From positions 32,341,235 through 32,405,234 of the forward strand of contig CM075781.1 in the NCBI GenBank assembly GCA_037974665.1: a DNA stretch of 64,000 nt. Direction: 5' to 3'. The stretch is from Ehretia macrophylla (Eukaryota > Streptophyta > Magnoliopsida > Boraginales > Ehretiaceae). The position numbers and the translations under genes are program-made. Of this stretch, positions 12,601-23,706 are shown in pieces (the stretch's first letter is position 1; every line of letters begins with the position of its first letter). The notes under the pieces are model-generated. The model ran no database searches, was not told where the DNA came from, and was given only the letters and a program-made list of their open reading frames with translations.

Positions 12601-15017
12601 GGTACTCTGAAATGATAAAGCGGACGTAGTCTGGAAGGGCAAATTGGCGAGACCTGGCAGAGTTGGGAACCAAGTAATAGTTGTTGACAAAATCATTGCC
12701 ACCAAGGGTGATGAGAACAAGTGCTTCAGTCACAAGTTGTTGAGCCTGCTCAATGCCTACGAGTGCAGCTAAACGTTGCTGGTACTGTCGGAAGTAAGCT
12801 AGCTGTTGGCCAATCCGAATGATGTTCACCTGCAAATGTAGCATTTTAGTTAGGTGATTGCGTAGATTATTTACGGATTTGAATTCCTTAATAACGTAGT
12901 AACGTTATTAGGAAGATTAATGATATAGACGTGATAATACAGTTAATAATGTAGTAGCATTATTAGGAAGATTAATGGTATAGACGTGATAATACAGTTA
13001 GTAACGTAGTAACGTTATCAAGAAGATTAATGGTATAGACATGATAATACAGTTAGGATGAAGTGATCTAAATTAATTAGTATTAAAATTAAATAACTGC
13101 ATTAATTAACGGTACTTCATCACTATTATTTTCGTAATAATGTTATTATGTTATTGCGAGATCCAAATCTATTTATTTATTGTCAATAATTGACCATATG
13201 AATTATGAGACCTAACAATTTCCATTTATTAATATTGTCAATTTGACATGTAAAACTTTTCTGACATTTGCAACGGATACATTGGCCGACACACAAAGTT
13301 CTTATTATACTTGTTGAAGTATATTTAGAGTTTAGAATAATCCTTATATTAGGGCACTAGTTTAAGTTTAAATTAGAAAAAAAAAATTGATTTTTTTATT
13401 AGATTAAGTTTCTTATTAGTTATGTTATTTATTTTTGTTCATCAAGTTTTGAAGCCTATAAATTAATAAACTTCTTATTGTAGTTTGCAATTACAATAAT
13501 TTAATATATAGCTGTTATATCTTCGTCTTGTTTAGGATGGTAACTCTAATTGTTTCCGATATATATATATATATGTTTTCGTTTTTTTTTTATTTTTTAT
13601 TATTAACAATGTAGGGATCTTGAAAAGGGTCAAGAAAGAGGTTGGCACCCCAATTTCTCAGCAAATACAGTAATAACAGTGTTTGATGATATTAGACTTA
13701 CAAACTGGACCCCTGTGTCGTCAAGTATGCCAACACCAGCGGAAGCAAAGTTGGCACCAACTAGTAGTCTTTGCCCATTTAGCTCCGGACTCAAGTATGG
13801 TAACGTGGGTTCAGAGCCTAAGTATTCACCTAATGAAAAAACGTGTGAGATTAATTACAAGCATTAATAATTGTACTACAAAGTACAGAAATGCATAAAG
13901 CTTCATGATCATTTTCTGTAGAAGACACAAGGGGTTGGTGAGTGCTATAACTCTTTGAAAATCTAGTGAAATGGTCTTTAGAAAATAGACAACTAGGGAT
14001 CAAATTGTCATCTTACCAATCAATATGCCACAATAAAATAAAAACATAAAAATAGGCATCTCGGGGCGCGATATAATTCTGAGTCTTACTCATAATGTAA
14101 GGGAAAAAAAACATGCAAAAAGTTAATTGGTATATTATATCGCCGGTTGTGATATTTTACCGTCCTTTTTAGAATAAAAATTTGACATTTAATGCATGTA
14201 ATTTTTGTTATACAAGTTGTTCTTACCATGCAAGGAGCATCTACATCGGTGACACAGATCTTATCTTTTTCTAGGAAATGCAGAATACACTACTCATATG
14301 TGAGAACTAAATTAGGTGATACATCAAACATGATTCACTAGAGAGAATTTAGTGGTATATATAAATATTGCCAGAAATAGAAGCAAAAACGTGTTTATTG
14401 TTACATGAGCCAGTAGAGAGACTGCAAAAGGCATAAAAATTGCCAAAATAGACAAACAAACATATCCCAGAAAGTGCTTGCATGCTTCATTGCCTTATGG
14501 GGGATGAATTGAAGTACACATGAAAGGTATGTAAAATAGTAAAAGATATATATGTCGGTAAACTTTTCAATCAGTCTGAATTGACCCGATCATTTTCCAT
14601 ATGTATTAGACTATGCCAAGCATGCAGTACTAAGCAAGCTGACATGTTATTGCAGAAATGCAGTAAGACTATGTTAGATTTGAAGTATTCCTGTACTAAT
14701 AATGCTATATATACTTCAGATTTAGCATAGTCTATGACAAATATGTAGAATGCATGAGAAACTTAACTGATAATATCTGGGATGTTAAGGCCATTGGAGA
14801 AACGACCACTAGGCCTGTGACTCGGAGAGTCAATGCCATACGGAGGCGCGTCCGCGCGAGCAGTGGTAGCCAAGTAGTTATTATTCCCGTTATCAACCAA
14901 AGAATCTCCGAACACAAAGAAAGCGCGCGCTTCAGTACGCGTAACCACGCTTTCTAGTACTGCCAATAATAAGATGAATAAGAATTTCCAGACACAGGAA
15001 AACATCAAACTAGCCAT
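9696..15017 (-). CDS. GDSL esterase/lipase, secreted
   Basis: Five exons join in phase on the minus strand: 15017-14768, 13829-13702, 12829-12587, 10810-10558 and 9931-9696 (TAG at 9696-9698), giving 369 residues. That is the usual length and exon number for plant GDSL lipases. Residues 1-30 are a signal peptide with a Phe/Leu/Ile-rich core. The family blocks are present: [15 protein letters not shown] with nucleophile Ser39, [14 protein letters not shown], the [10 protein letters not shown] block, and [10 protein letters not shown] near the C-terminus with Asp329 and His332. These enzymes hydrolyse acyl esters such as cutin monomers, lipids or acetylated cell-wall polymers, normally in the apoplast. 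The real substrate cannot be told from sequence. All catalytic residues are present and no stop or frameshift is seen, so the gene looks functional. Confidence 0.95.
10085..11330. repeat. Dispersed degenerate repeats in GDSL introns 3-4
   Basis: Several patches in the introns around the exon at 10558-10810 share a pattern: a G-rich phrase (GGGGGCT or a variant), then 'AATTTTTCA', then AT-rich sequence ending in ACCCCCACT-like or 'ACTC' phrases. They lie at about 10085-10320, 10890-11110 and 11140-11330. Similar patches occur at 16490-16750, 17490-17585 and 21330-21500. This looks like one old interspersed repeat family. I cannot place it in a class. Confidence 0.4.
11790..11944. repeat. Perfect 18-bp inverted repeat inside GDSL intron 3
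   Basis: CGCATTAATATCAAGTCA at 11790-11807 is matched exactly in reverse complement at 11927-11944, around a 119-base spacer. The flanks pair only weakly. It could be the ends of a small non-autonomous element or a hairpin in the intron RNA. Confidence 0.75.
12230..12249. repeat. A-run after a possible SINE-like segment
   Basis: A run of about 20 A follows TTTATTGTAC. Upstream, AGTTCGAGTC near 12200 resembles a tRNA B box, so this may be the tail of a degraded SINE. Only the A-run is certain. Confidence 0.45.
12888..13055. repeat. Tandem 55-bp repeat, three units, in GDSL intron 2
   Basis: Units start at 12888, 12943 and 12998, exactly 55 bases apart, and a fourth is cut off after TTAG at 13053. 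Each unit runs TTAATAACGTAGTAACGTTA, then AGGAAGATTAATGGTATAGAC, then GTGATAATACAG, with a few substitutions. The stretch GTAACGTTA is self-complementary in part. It lies in the intron between the exons at 13702 and 12829. Confidence 0.85.
14667..14732. repeat. Short inverted repeat (hairpin) in GDSL intron 1
   Basis: A 21-base arm at 14667-14687 pairs with 14712-14732 with three mismatches around a 24-base loop. The arm begins GACTATGTTAGATTTGAAG. It lies about 35 bases inside the first intron of the minus-strand GDSL gene. It may be a tiny MITE remnant or a hairpin RNA. Confidence 0.6.
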
Positions 15018-15112
15018 AATAGCAGTAGAAGAAACAAGCTGCTCAACTAGCTATTGAGGCCGAATCAAGAAACTCTTCGCTGCTGGTTTGGAAAATGAAT
15101 GTGTTTGAGGGC

Positions 15113-15122
15113 CTCTATATAT
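15113..15122 (-). promoter_or_regulatory. Probable TATA box of the GDSL lipase gene
   Basis: On the minus strand a TATATAGA box lies about 95 bases before the ATG at 15017. The spacing fits a short plant leader. Not proven experimentally. Confidence 0.5.
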
Positions 15123-16761
15123 GCACTAATGCTAACACCTTGATGAGTTAACTAAAGGCCTATCCACCACATAAAAGGACCACCAAAAGGTGGAAGAGGC
15201 CATTAAAGTTGGCTCGTGTATATTAAATTGGACAGTTGTTTTGGAAGGTTGATACATTCAATCATTTGGTTGCTTGTAACAGTGTAAAAAGTTTACCTAT
15301 CAAGATCTCTTCTCATTTAACTACTTCGTCTCATTTTACTTTACTTTGCTTTTGTGTTTTTACATTGACAATTAGGGACAGAGAGGGGCCCTACAGGCTC
15401 TAGTCAAATTTTGAATCGGCTAGCATACTTTGGGGGCTTGTATTTTGAAACCTGAACGGAAAACATACTATCTTATTGTTCAGGATCATAATAAAGTTTC
15501 TAACATAGGCAGAAAATCTAATTCATGGTAAAGGTGGATGTACCTTTCCGGGAATGAGTTAGAATAGTAGCGGGTTGGATTTAAATCTGATAACAAATTT
15601 AATAATAAAAATTGATGTTGTAACTGTTAGGTTTTAATTCTTATAAAAGGCAACTGACGCGTAAATCTGTTAGGTATTAGACGTTAAACATAACTGAAAT
15701 TCAAAACTTGATTATCAGTTCATTATATTCTAACATAATAATACCTAAAGTTATATTTTTAAGTTTAGGTTCATTAACACAATAAGGAAATGGGCTAAAG
15801 TTCAAAAGTAATTCTTCAAGCGTTAAGTTACTTTATTTTAATCAAAAGCCTCACGTTAACTAACTGGCTGAACCCATAAATAAGTGATATATTTTTATCA
15901 TTGTCCTTAACTATCACTTTCTACATTTGATGTAATCAATTTTATTACCTTATTGTATATGGACAAATACTATAGTTTTAGTTTTATTGAGATTGAGCGT
16001 TTATTTATGAACAAATGTTGCAAGGATCAAAGAATTTATTTGTATTTCGAATTTTATCAACTCATTCTGTATATGTTTTTATTCATTTTATTTTTGGGCT
16101 CTTTTGACATTTAAGTTGAACTTTTTTACATTTTTAGGTTGGTTTTCTATGTAAATTAATACTTTTATTTTTTCCAAAGTGAACAGTAATGGTTATAACG
16201 GTGTTTTAAATTTTTTAACAATTACGGTTACTTAGTCATTTACAAATCCGTACTATTATAGTTATAGGTTATATTAAATGATTTGGTTACGATTACTCCT
16301 TTTTTTACTGTTAACCAATCCATTGCTATCCCTAGCAATGGGGGTGTAGGCATTTTTAATCTAAAAAATCAATTAATCCTCGTTGAGAAAAAAAGAAATT
16401 TTGCATGCATAGAAGTGTCAAATTCTATATTATTTCTCACTTAAACAAATTCTTAGATCCACCCCATTTATGGTTTATGTGGGCAATGCACACTCGCGGA
16501 GGCACGCAAGGGCCAGTGGGGGCTGCAGCCCCCACTGACCCATAAAAACATTAAAATTTATATGTATTTTTTTTTTTAAATTAGATATTTATGTATTTTT
16601 AGTTAAAAAAAAATTAATTAGCCCCCACTAAAAAATAAAAGTACTCCTATAGTTTAAAAATTATGGATTTTAGCCTTCACTGGCTCATAAAAATGTTAAA
16701 ATTTCTATGTATTTTTTTTAAAAAAAATTAGATCTCTATGTATTTTTAGTTAAAAAAATTA
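15123..16761. other. Intergenic upstream of the GDSL gene, repeat-rich
   Basis: No coding region seen. A perfect 24-base palindrome centred on CTGCAG lies at 16514-16537, inside a copy of the dispersed repeat also present in the GDSL introns. The phrase CATAAAAA..TTAAAATTT..ATGTATTTTT recurs at about 16540-16600 and 16685-16745, so the repeat is itself duplicated here. Confidence 0.5.
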
Positions 16762-17488
16762 GAGTAAAGTGCACCATACCTCCCTGTATTTTCACAAAGT
16801 TGCATCATAAACTATGTGTTTTAAAAAGTCGCGTTATAAACCATGTATTATGGAAAACGTTGCATACACACCCCAAACTCAAATTATGTTTAACTCTGTT
16901 AGTTAGCCTTGTAAAAAGACAAAATTGTCCTTGTTTAAAGATAAATCCGTCAAATGGGGTATTTGCAACTTTTTTGATATCAGAAGGGGGTATTTATCAC
17001 TTTTTTAATATTAGAGAGATGTATTTAAAACATTTTTCATTTTGCAATATCAGAATCATGTGCAAGTCTACCTTCTAAGGAGATCTATAACCTTAAACTA
17101 ATATATATCATTTAATTAAAAGAATAAAAAAAAACGTATAGCTTATATAACAGAACATTGATGTCCACCATAACACAAGGGATAATTTACAACCTTATCG
17201 AAAACACAAGGGGCCATTTACAACCTTATCGAAAACACAAGGGGCAATTAGCAACTGATGTTAAAAAGGGTATTTTCGTCCTTCTGCATGTGTTTTAAAT
17301 CTTGATAAATGTCATACTTGCATTTCAAGCATGTGTATTACACTCACGTTAAAATTGACAGAAAAATAGACGGCGGGGGATTATATGCAACGTTTTCCAT
17401 AACACAGGGTTTATAATACGACTTTTTAAAACACAGGGTTTATGATACAACTTTGTGAAAATACAGGGGGGTATGGTGCATTTTACTC
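16762..17488. mobile_element. Non-autonomous DNA element with long TIRs (MULE-like)
   Basis: The left end starts GAGTAAAGTGCACCATACC and the right end is its reverse complement. The arms run about 105 bases (16762-16868 and 17383-17488) with few mismatches. The flanking nine bases are AAAAAATTA on the left and AAAAAATCA on the right. That is a nine-base target duplication with one change, as expected for Mutator-like elements. The interior has no ORF of note and holds a 31-base tandem repeat near 17186-17250 (AACCTTATCGAAAACACAAG phrase). The element interrupts a copy of the dispersed GGGGGCT repeat, since matching sequence resumes at about 17490. Confidence 0.8.
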
Positions 17489-18708
17489 AAAAAATCAATT
17501 AGCCCCCACTGAAAAAAAGGTACTCGTCTAGTTAAAAAATTATGAATTTTAACTCCCATTAACAAGAATTTATGGCTCCGCCAATGGCAATGCATGTTTC
17601 CCTATGGATTTATTAGTCTATGGCTTTTGTTTCTGCAATAGCTTGAATTTTCATACGCTCGATATACTATCAAATCGCACCCCAGTCCCTTATATTTTCT
17701 TGTATGTTTTTGAATGTCACAAAATAATAAATCCCAAATTTTCTAAGACACATGTAGCGCTCGTGATCGGTTTGTTTTCTAAAGATATAATTTGGATGAA
17801 AATTGAGTCTTATTTAGACGTAGAACGAGTTTAAATTTTCAAGATTCAAATTAAATGACTTTTGTTAAAAGAAATTATTTAAGCTTTTCTTTTTTGACTT
17901 TTTTTTTTTAATCCCCACTCCCATAAGATTCGAACTCTGGTCTCTCAATTTCTAGGGGAGTAGTCTACCACTAAATTACTCATGAATCTCAAATTATTTA
18001 AGCTTATTAATTGCTGTAAAAAGCTTATTACATGGTCTGAAATATTTATCTCCTCAATACCTTTGGGAATTTATTAAATGTTTATTGGCCATTTATTAAG
18101 AATCCATTTTCATTCATTGTTAATTTCGATGAGCTTAACCTAATAAACTGCAAGAAGTACGAGCCGAGTTCCAGGTGGTATTGTTGTACATGCATGACTA
18201 ATATTGAAGAAGATACTATGTTAAAAATTATGGAGTTTCATCCTAATTAAGATTAATTATTGATATTAGGAGTAACTCATGCTTTTATATGGTGAATTTA
18301 AAATTTGTAATTTTTTATGAGTGGCAAATTTATATTGTAGCATTATTTACTACTTAATATATGATATTATTAGTTAATGCATATTAAAAATTCAAATTAT
18401 ATGGGCACATATAGACTTAAAAGTATACTATGTACAAATTTACATTCTAGAGACTTCTTCAACATTTTGACCATGTCAAACATAGCCATGTATCGAATTT
18501 ATGATATGTTATAATTGCCTCATATAGGTCTTCACAATAGCACACTGGCTTTGTTTGCTTTTCAATCTTCCTCGTTTACTTCTTCTCTCCATTGAAAGTC
18601 TCCATGTGCTTCACGTCTGCTGTAAATGAGTTTTCAAACTCTAGTCTCTCTATACATGTGAATAGAGTTATTAATAGACTATAATCTCTCTCTATATATA
18701 TATATATA
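17489..18708. other. Intergenic, with tRNA-like SINE relic
   Basis: Apart from the resumed dispersed repeat (17490-17585), a minus-strand patch at about 17985-17900 looks like a tRNA-derived SINE head. It has TTTAGTGGTAGACTA resembling an A box and GAGTTCGAATCTTA resembling a B box. No cloverleaf closes well, so it is not called a tRNA. A TA microsatellite at about 18692-18708 abuts the next element. No gene seen. Confidence 0.4.
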
Positions 18709-19846
18709 GAGTAATAAAAATGTATTATACTTCTTTGTATTATATCAAAATTGCATTTAAAATTCTATGTTTTAAAAATCGCACAACACAACACCCTTTG
18801 TGTTGTTTAGAATGTTGTATCTTAGTCACTGTTGTCCAATTTTCCGTCAAAATTAACAGAAAATATCATATACATACATCTAATGCAAGTGAGAATCATA
18901 CAAAGCCTCAAAATATATTTCAATGGACCGAAATACATTTATGTTTTTTCTCATTTTTTTCCTTTTTCACTCTTCTTCTTCTTCACCATTAGCACAAACA
19001 ACCACCATCACATCTCTCCACCTTAATTCATTTTAGAAGTTCACCATTAATGACGTTTTGAGAAACCTGATCATATAACCTCTCCATTTTCCATCTTCCT
19101 TCAACAATTAAACCTTCCAAATGACTTCTACCCGAAACTTGACATGCTTCATTTTTGCTTCAACAATCAAATTATCCATAACACTAACTACTACAATTTC
19201 TTCTTTCACAGTAAAAGACTTATAATATCGTTATATTTGATACTTTTGTTATATGATAACACACCTTAACTTCTCTCACATCACGAGTGTACCCCTGAAC
19301 TCCAGTGTCTGAATCCGCCTCTATAATGCCTCATCCAACTCCATCATCATCACATACACCAACTATATCATTATTGCAAAGCATCACTTTGCCATCTGCA
19401 TTAACTCCTTCATCATCAACTTGATCAAACCACGTAAAAATTTCACCTTTTTCATTTTTTCCCTCAACAATCACCCTCTCCATCGACTCAGCCTAAATCT
19501 CACTACATTCCGACCCTTTACCGCAAACGTCATCATCATTCATCCCATTTTTACATGGGTTTAAAATCAAACCCATAGCAAAATTTCAAGATCTTAAAAT
19601 GTTTAATGTTGTGTATTAATATAATTCATATTAATGAAGATAAAACACGTGATAAAAAAAAATTCAGAAAAGTAAGATAAAAATACACGGTTATTTTCGT
19701 CTTTTATGAACTTAAACTAACTGAGTTCGAATTTGGGCATGTGTGCAACATTTTAGATAACACAAGGGGTGTTTTGCAACTTTTAAAAATACAAGATTTT
19801 ATATACAATTTCGGTAAAACACAAGAAGGTGTTGTGCATTTTACTC
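18709..19846. mobile_element. Second long-TIR element, related to the one at 16762
   Basis: The right end, read in reverse complement, starts GAGTAAAATGCACAACACC, sharing GAGTAAA-TGCAC with the first element. The left end begins GAGTAATAAAAATGTATTAT and is more diverged. About 90 bases of each end can be aligned around phrases such as GTATTTTTAAAA and CAACACCC. The element is 1.1 kb, has no convincing ORF, and contains C-rich, T-rich sequence. The target duplication is unclear because the left flank is a TA repeat. Confidence 0.6.
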
Positions 19847-19890
19847 TCTATATGTTAAATGAGCACCTCATCTAAAAGTTTAAACTATTA

Positions 19891-20203
19891 GGGTATCTCT
19901 AATAGTTGTTACTATTCACAAAAACTTACTATTTTTAGTAAGTTTTAGAGACCCGGGTCTTTATTTTAACTCAAATCTCTAACGGGGCCCACCACTTTTT
20001 AGATATTTACACCAAAATAGAGATCCAATCACTTTTTGGGTCTCTAAATTTGGTGTAAAAAAAGTAAATTGAGTCTCTATTTTAACTCAAATCTCTAAAA
20101 AATAGTGGACTCCATTGGAGATTTGAGTTAAAATAGAGACCAGATCCTTAAAAATTATCAAAAATAGTAAGTTTTTGTGAATAGTAACAATCATGAGAGG
20201 AGT
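19891..20203. mobile_element. PIF/Harbinger-like MITE, about 313 bp
   Basis: The ends are inverted copies sharing GTTACTATTCACAAAAACTTACTATTTTT. The left end starts GGGTATCTCTAATAG. TTA stands on both sides (19888-19890 and 20204-20206), the typical three-base target duplication of Harbinger elements. The interior is largely self-complementary, with ATTTTAACTCAAATCTCTAA in both orientations. No ORF. Confidence 0.75.
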
Positions 20204-20412
20204 TTATTATGTTATTTATTATCTTCAATATGTTCCCACAAGTGAATGCAGAGTTAGTTTTTTAGTCTTGTATTTGGGCAGTTTTAATATTTTTACATGA
20301 GTGGCAGTGTGTTTAATTTTGAACCTTAGACCTTTTGATATTTAGGCTATGATACTATGTTAAATGATCATCTCATCTAAAAGATTAAGTTATTAGAAAT
20401 GTATTTATTATT

Positions 20413-20414
<2 letters not shown>

Positions 20415-20462
<48 letters not shown>
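20415..20462. repeat. AT dinucleotide microsatellite
   Basis: An uninterrupted AT repeat of about 24 units. Confidence 0.95.
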
Positions 20463-20466
<4 letters not shown>

Positions 20467-22070
20467 AAATAAGGGCATTAAAGAAAACTTTATGCATAAA
20501 GAAGGTATAGAGCAAAAATAGGAACTTTTGATGGTTTTTAGGTTTCCGTATTTTCATAAAGTGATCTAGTACAACAAAGAAAAGTAGTTAGTTTTTTTTT
20601 TTTTTTTCCTTTGCTAAGAAAAGTATTTTTGTTTTGGATAGTAATATAAGACAGACAAATATATGTTGTAGAGAGTGTATTATGAACAGAGAGAAAACAT
20701 TGTACCCAGTACCAACAATTAGCTTTTAGTCTTTTTCTATTGATAGAGTCAAACATACAAAACGAATCAAATCCATACAAAAAAGTAAAAATAGAAAATC
20801 TAATATATATAAGATTTAAAGATTTGAATAGCGTCATTTGATCCTACTCCCCTTAATTTAACACCGTCTCTAACACCACGTCATCATACAATGGACGTAT
20901 AGATTATTTTAGTTTAGCCACTAGATTGTTAGGGTTATTGATACAATATATAGGTAGTGAAAGGAGAAGAATGTGCATTAATGCAACAACATTGTCAGAG
21001 TATTTCAAATGCTGCTGTAATAAGGTACGATCACTGAGTCGTACATCATCAGTATATATTTAGTGTTCAAACTGTGTTGCATTGATGATTCTTGAGCCCG
21101 AGTGTGTCTTCAGATTGAATATATGATCATCTTGAACAAGTTTTCAGTTATACAGATCAAAACTAGCATATATATTCAATTTCAACTGATAATATTGACT
21201 CCAATTAAATGTGAAATCTGTTCCTTCGATAAAAAATTTTGGTAAGCCAAAAATAAACTTTAGGTAAGCAAACGTTTACAGTTGAAAAAAATAAGATTTA
21301 GCAACATTTGCACCATTTAGTACTACGTACGGATCTAATAGGGGGTGAGTGAAGACTACAACCACCACTAACCCGACTAAATATCTAAAATTTATAAGTA
21401 TTTTTAAAAAAGTAAAATTAGTCCCTATTAAAAGTATTATACATATAATCATCAAAATTATATATTACAACTCCTTTTAAAAAATAATTCTAAATCTACC
21501 CATTTTGATATGGATAAATGAAAATATGAAATGCCATGGCTTACTCGTGCAAGTTTTACTTTTTACTTTTGGCTGTCACTATCTGTTAAGGTAGAAAAAT
21601 GTCGAGTCGCAAGTAGCCTTCACGTGCTGCCTTGATATCTACAAAACAAAGAGGGCTTGGTGGGTCTTGCCTGCATTAGCACTCCGATACTTAAATTAGC
21701 GTGGTGCTTTTGTAGAAAAAGAAGTATATATATATGTATCAATGTGAATATCAGATGTCCTCCCCCTCTTCCTTGTTGAATCCTCTGCCTTTTATAGGCT
21801 CCACGGCTTCTGATTCAAAAGAGAAGTCATCATGGTTGCTGAGTCAAAAGATTAAAGGTGTAGTAGTGGATCATCATTAAAGGAAATAGTGGAGAATTAT
21901 TAAAGTGCAAGTGGAGAATTATTTAAAAGGATCAGTGGGAGATTAGCTGGAGATTCTCTAAATTTATGGAGCAATGTTTACTAGTGTCTCTTGGCTCCAG
22001 GTCTTAAAAGGCGACTCTCGGAAGGCCCTATGCCTCGTTCTACCCCATGGGGTCCCTTCACGCACGATGG
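20463..22070. other. Intergenic, no gene seen
   Basis: AT-rich with a copy of the dispersed repeat at about 21330-21500. From about 21740 the composition changes: a CCTTTTATAGGCTCC promoter-like phrase, then three GTGGAGAATTATT-like phrases, lead into the palindromic array at 22071. This could be part of an old LTR, but I see no pair of ends. Confidence 0.4.
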
Positions 22071-22243
22071 CCGAGGTCCAGCCTCGGACGCACTATCTAA
22101 GGTCCTAGAGACCTTAGATCTCTTTGCCCGAGGTCCCTTGGACCTCGAACCTCCTGTCTGAGGTCCCTTGGACCTCGGACCTCTTTGTTCGAGGTCCTTA
22201 TGACCTCGGATTTCTATGTCCGAGGTGCCTAGGACCTCGGATG
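22071..22243. repeat. Tandem array of short palindromes (CCGAGGTCC..GGACCTCGG)
   Basis: Six units start at about 22073, 22099, 22130, 22160, 22191 and 22222, so the spacing is mostly 30-31 bases. Each unit is a near-palindrome such as CGAGGTCCCTTGGACCTCG. The GC content is far above that of the surroundings. The arrangement could bind a dimeric protein or form cruciforms. It may belong to a degraded LTR. Confidence 0.85.
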
Positions 22244-23472
22244 AGGTTTCCCCTTTCCAACTGAGGGGTCAATTCGCGATTCGGGTAAAATTCAAGGGTC
22301 TTACCCATATAATTATCTATATCTTGATTAATGAAAACTTCTTTTCTCATAAATAACCCGCTTCAGATTTTTATTTTTTCCTTTTGTACATGAAATTCCA
22401 CTAATATCACCAATATCTTTACATTTTATATTGCCATTTTATTAACTATTTAGTATTACTCTCTCAATAAGATCTCACAAGAAATGAAATCTACGCCTGT
22501 ATTTTCTTCAATCTCTGAAGAATGGCTAGATTTCTAAAGCAATTCAATTTACACCTATTAATTACTTGTTGAATTAGTACTTTTTGGAACCTAATTAATT
22601 ATATTTATAACTGCAAATTAGAGTTTTTTTTTTTTGTTAATGCTTTGTCAATTCAACCGACATAAAAGAATAACAAATCTACTTTCTCTACTATAAAATT
22701 GTTCATTCAGATGATAAAGACTCGGAAGTAAAATGAATTACGTTAAGACGAAAACATTCGTAGAGTTTATGATCTTTTCACGTGAAATTATTGTATATTC
22801 TAACAATTCTGTTGGCCTTCTAAAATGGATGGAAAGGATATACCGAAATGCATATGCATAAAATAGCCCGTAACATGAGATCCGTGCAAGTAATTGATGT
22901 TGAATTTTGAGTCAAGATGCTGAATATTATTCTTGGCTTAGTAAATTGAGAACAAATTCGAATTTCTTCGAAACAACGGCCATTTAATGTTGTCATGTGT
23001 AAAAATTGAAGTTTTGAAGATCGTCCCAAATTATTTAGGAAAAGCAGGTAAAATGTGTGAAATGGTTAGATTAATTAGCAGGAGGAAGGCCGGCCTCACC
23101 CTGAAACAAAAGTGTACCATGCCCTTTTGGGCTACCAGGTCAAACATCTTCTAGACCAAACCAATGTGAACAAAATTTTCTATTTCGCTTCAATCGTCTC
23201 CAAGTCGATATTACAACCGGAGCTTCAAAAACCTGATTTATGAGTGTTTAAAGATCTTAAAAACCAGACCACCTTATTAGGATAATCTGCACATGATACA
23301 AGTGGTCCTTTGGCCCATGCATTCTCTTCATAAATTCTGGCTTCTCTTACCCTTTTCGATCTGACAGCTAGCCTATGGACTATGGAGTTAATTAGAGACA
23401 AAGTAGGTGTTAGGTGTGATTTTTAATTGCATATGATGTATTTTTTATGAAAAATGTATGCGCGGGGCAGCG
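22244..23472. other. Intergenic, no gene seen
   Basis: AT-rich sequence with no coding ORF or recognisable element. Confidence 0.5.
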
Positions 23473-23559
23473 TTATATTAACTTGTTAATAATAAATTTG
23501 AATCTTCTCATAACATATAAATTTACGAGAAGTGATGGAATATTTTTAATTCGATTAAC

Positions 23560-23665
23560 ATACGTGTATGCCTGAGGATCAGAGATGAAATCCATGTTGC
23601 ATGTCATTGTGTTTCCTGCAACAAAGACATCACTTCCACTTACATTAAATATTTGAATTGAAATT
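23560..23665 (-). pseudogene. GDSL lipase relic (block IV region)
   Basis: On the minus strand a short open stretch reads VSGSDVFVAGNTMTCNMDFI followed by SDPQAY. It matches the end of exon 4 of the GDSL gene at 9696-15017 ([20 protein letters not shown], then PQAF) in spacing and key residues. No flanking exons with the GDS nucleophile or the DAFH block were found nearby. It is best read as a leftover of a second, lost family member. Confidence 0.6.
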
Positions 23666-23706
23666 GTAGCATAGAATTGCAGTGAGATCAAATAAGATTT
23701 TCTCAC

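Noticed and set aside
17900-17985. A tRNA gene on the minus strand with A-box and B-box-like sequence
   Set aside because: The acceptor and anticodon stems do not close and the B box is imperfect. A degraded tRNA-derived SINE fits better.
20415-20462. Origin or regulatory element in the AT run
   Set aside because: A plain dinucleotide microsatellite explains it.
20538-20837. A 99-codon minus-strand ORF
   Set aside because: Low-complexity AT-rich sequence with no recognisable domain, signal or codon pattern.
22071-22243. CRISPR-like array because of regularly spaced palindromic repeats
   Set aside because: Plant nuclear context, no unique spacers of constant length, and the whole unit repeats, so it is a tandem array.
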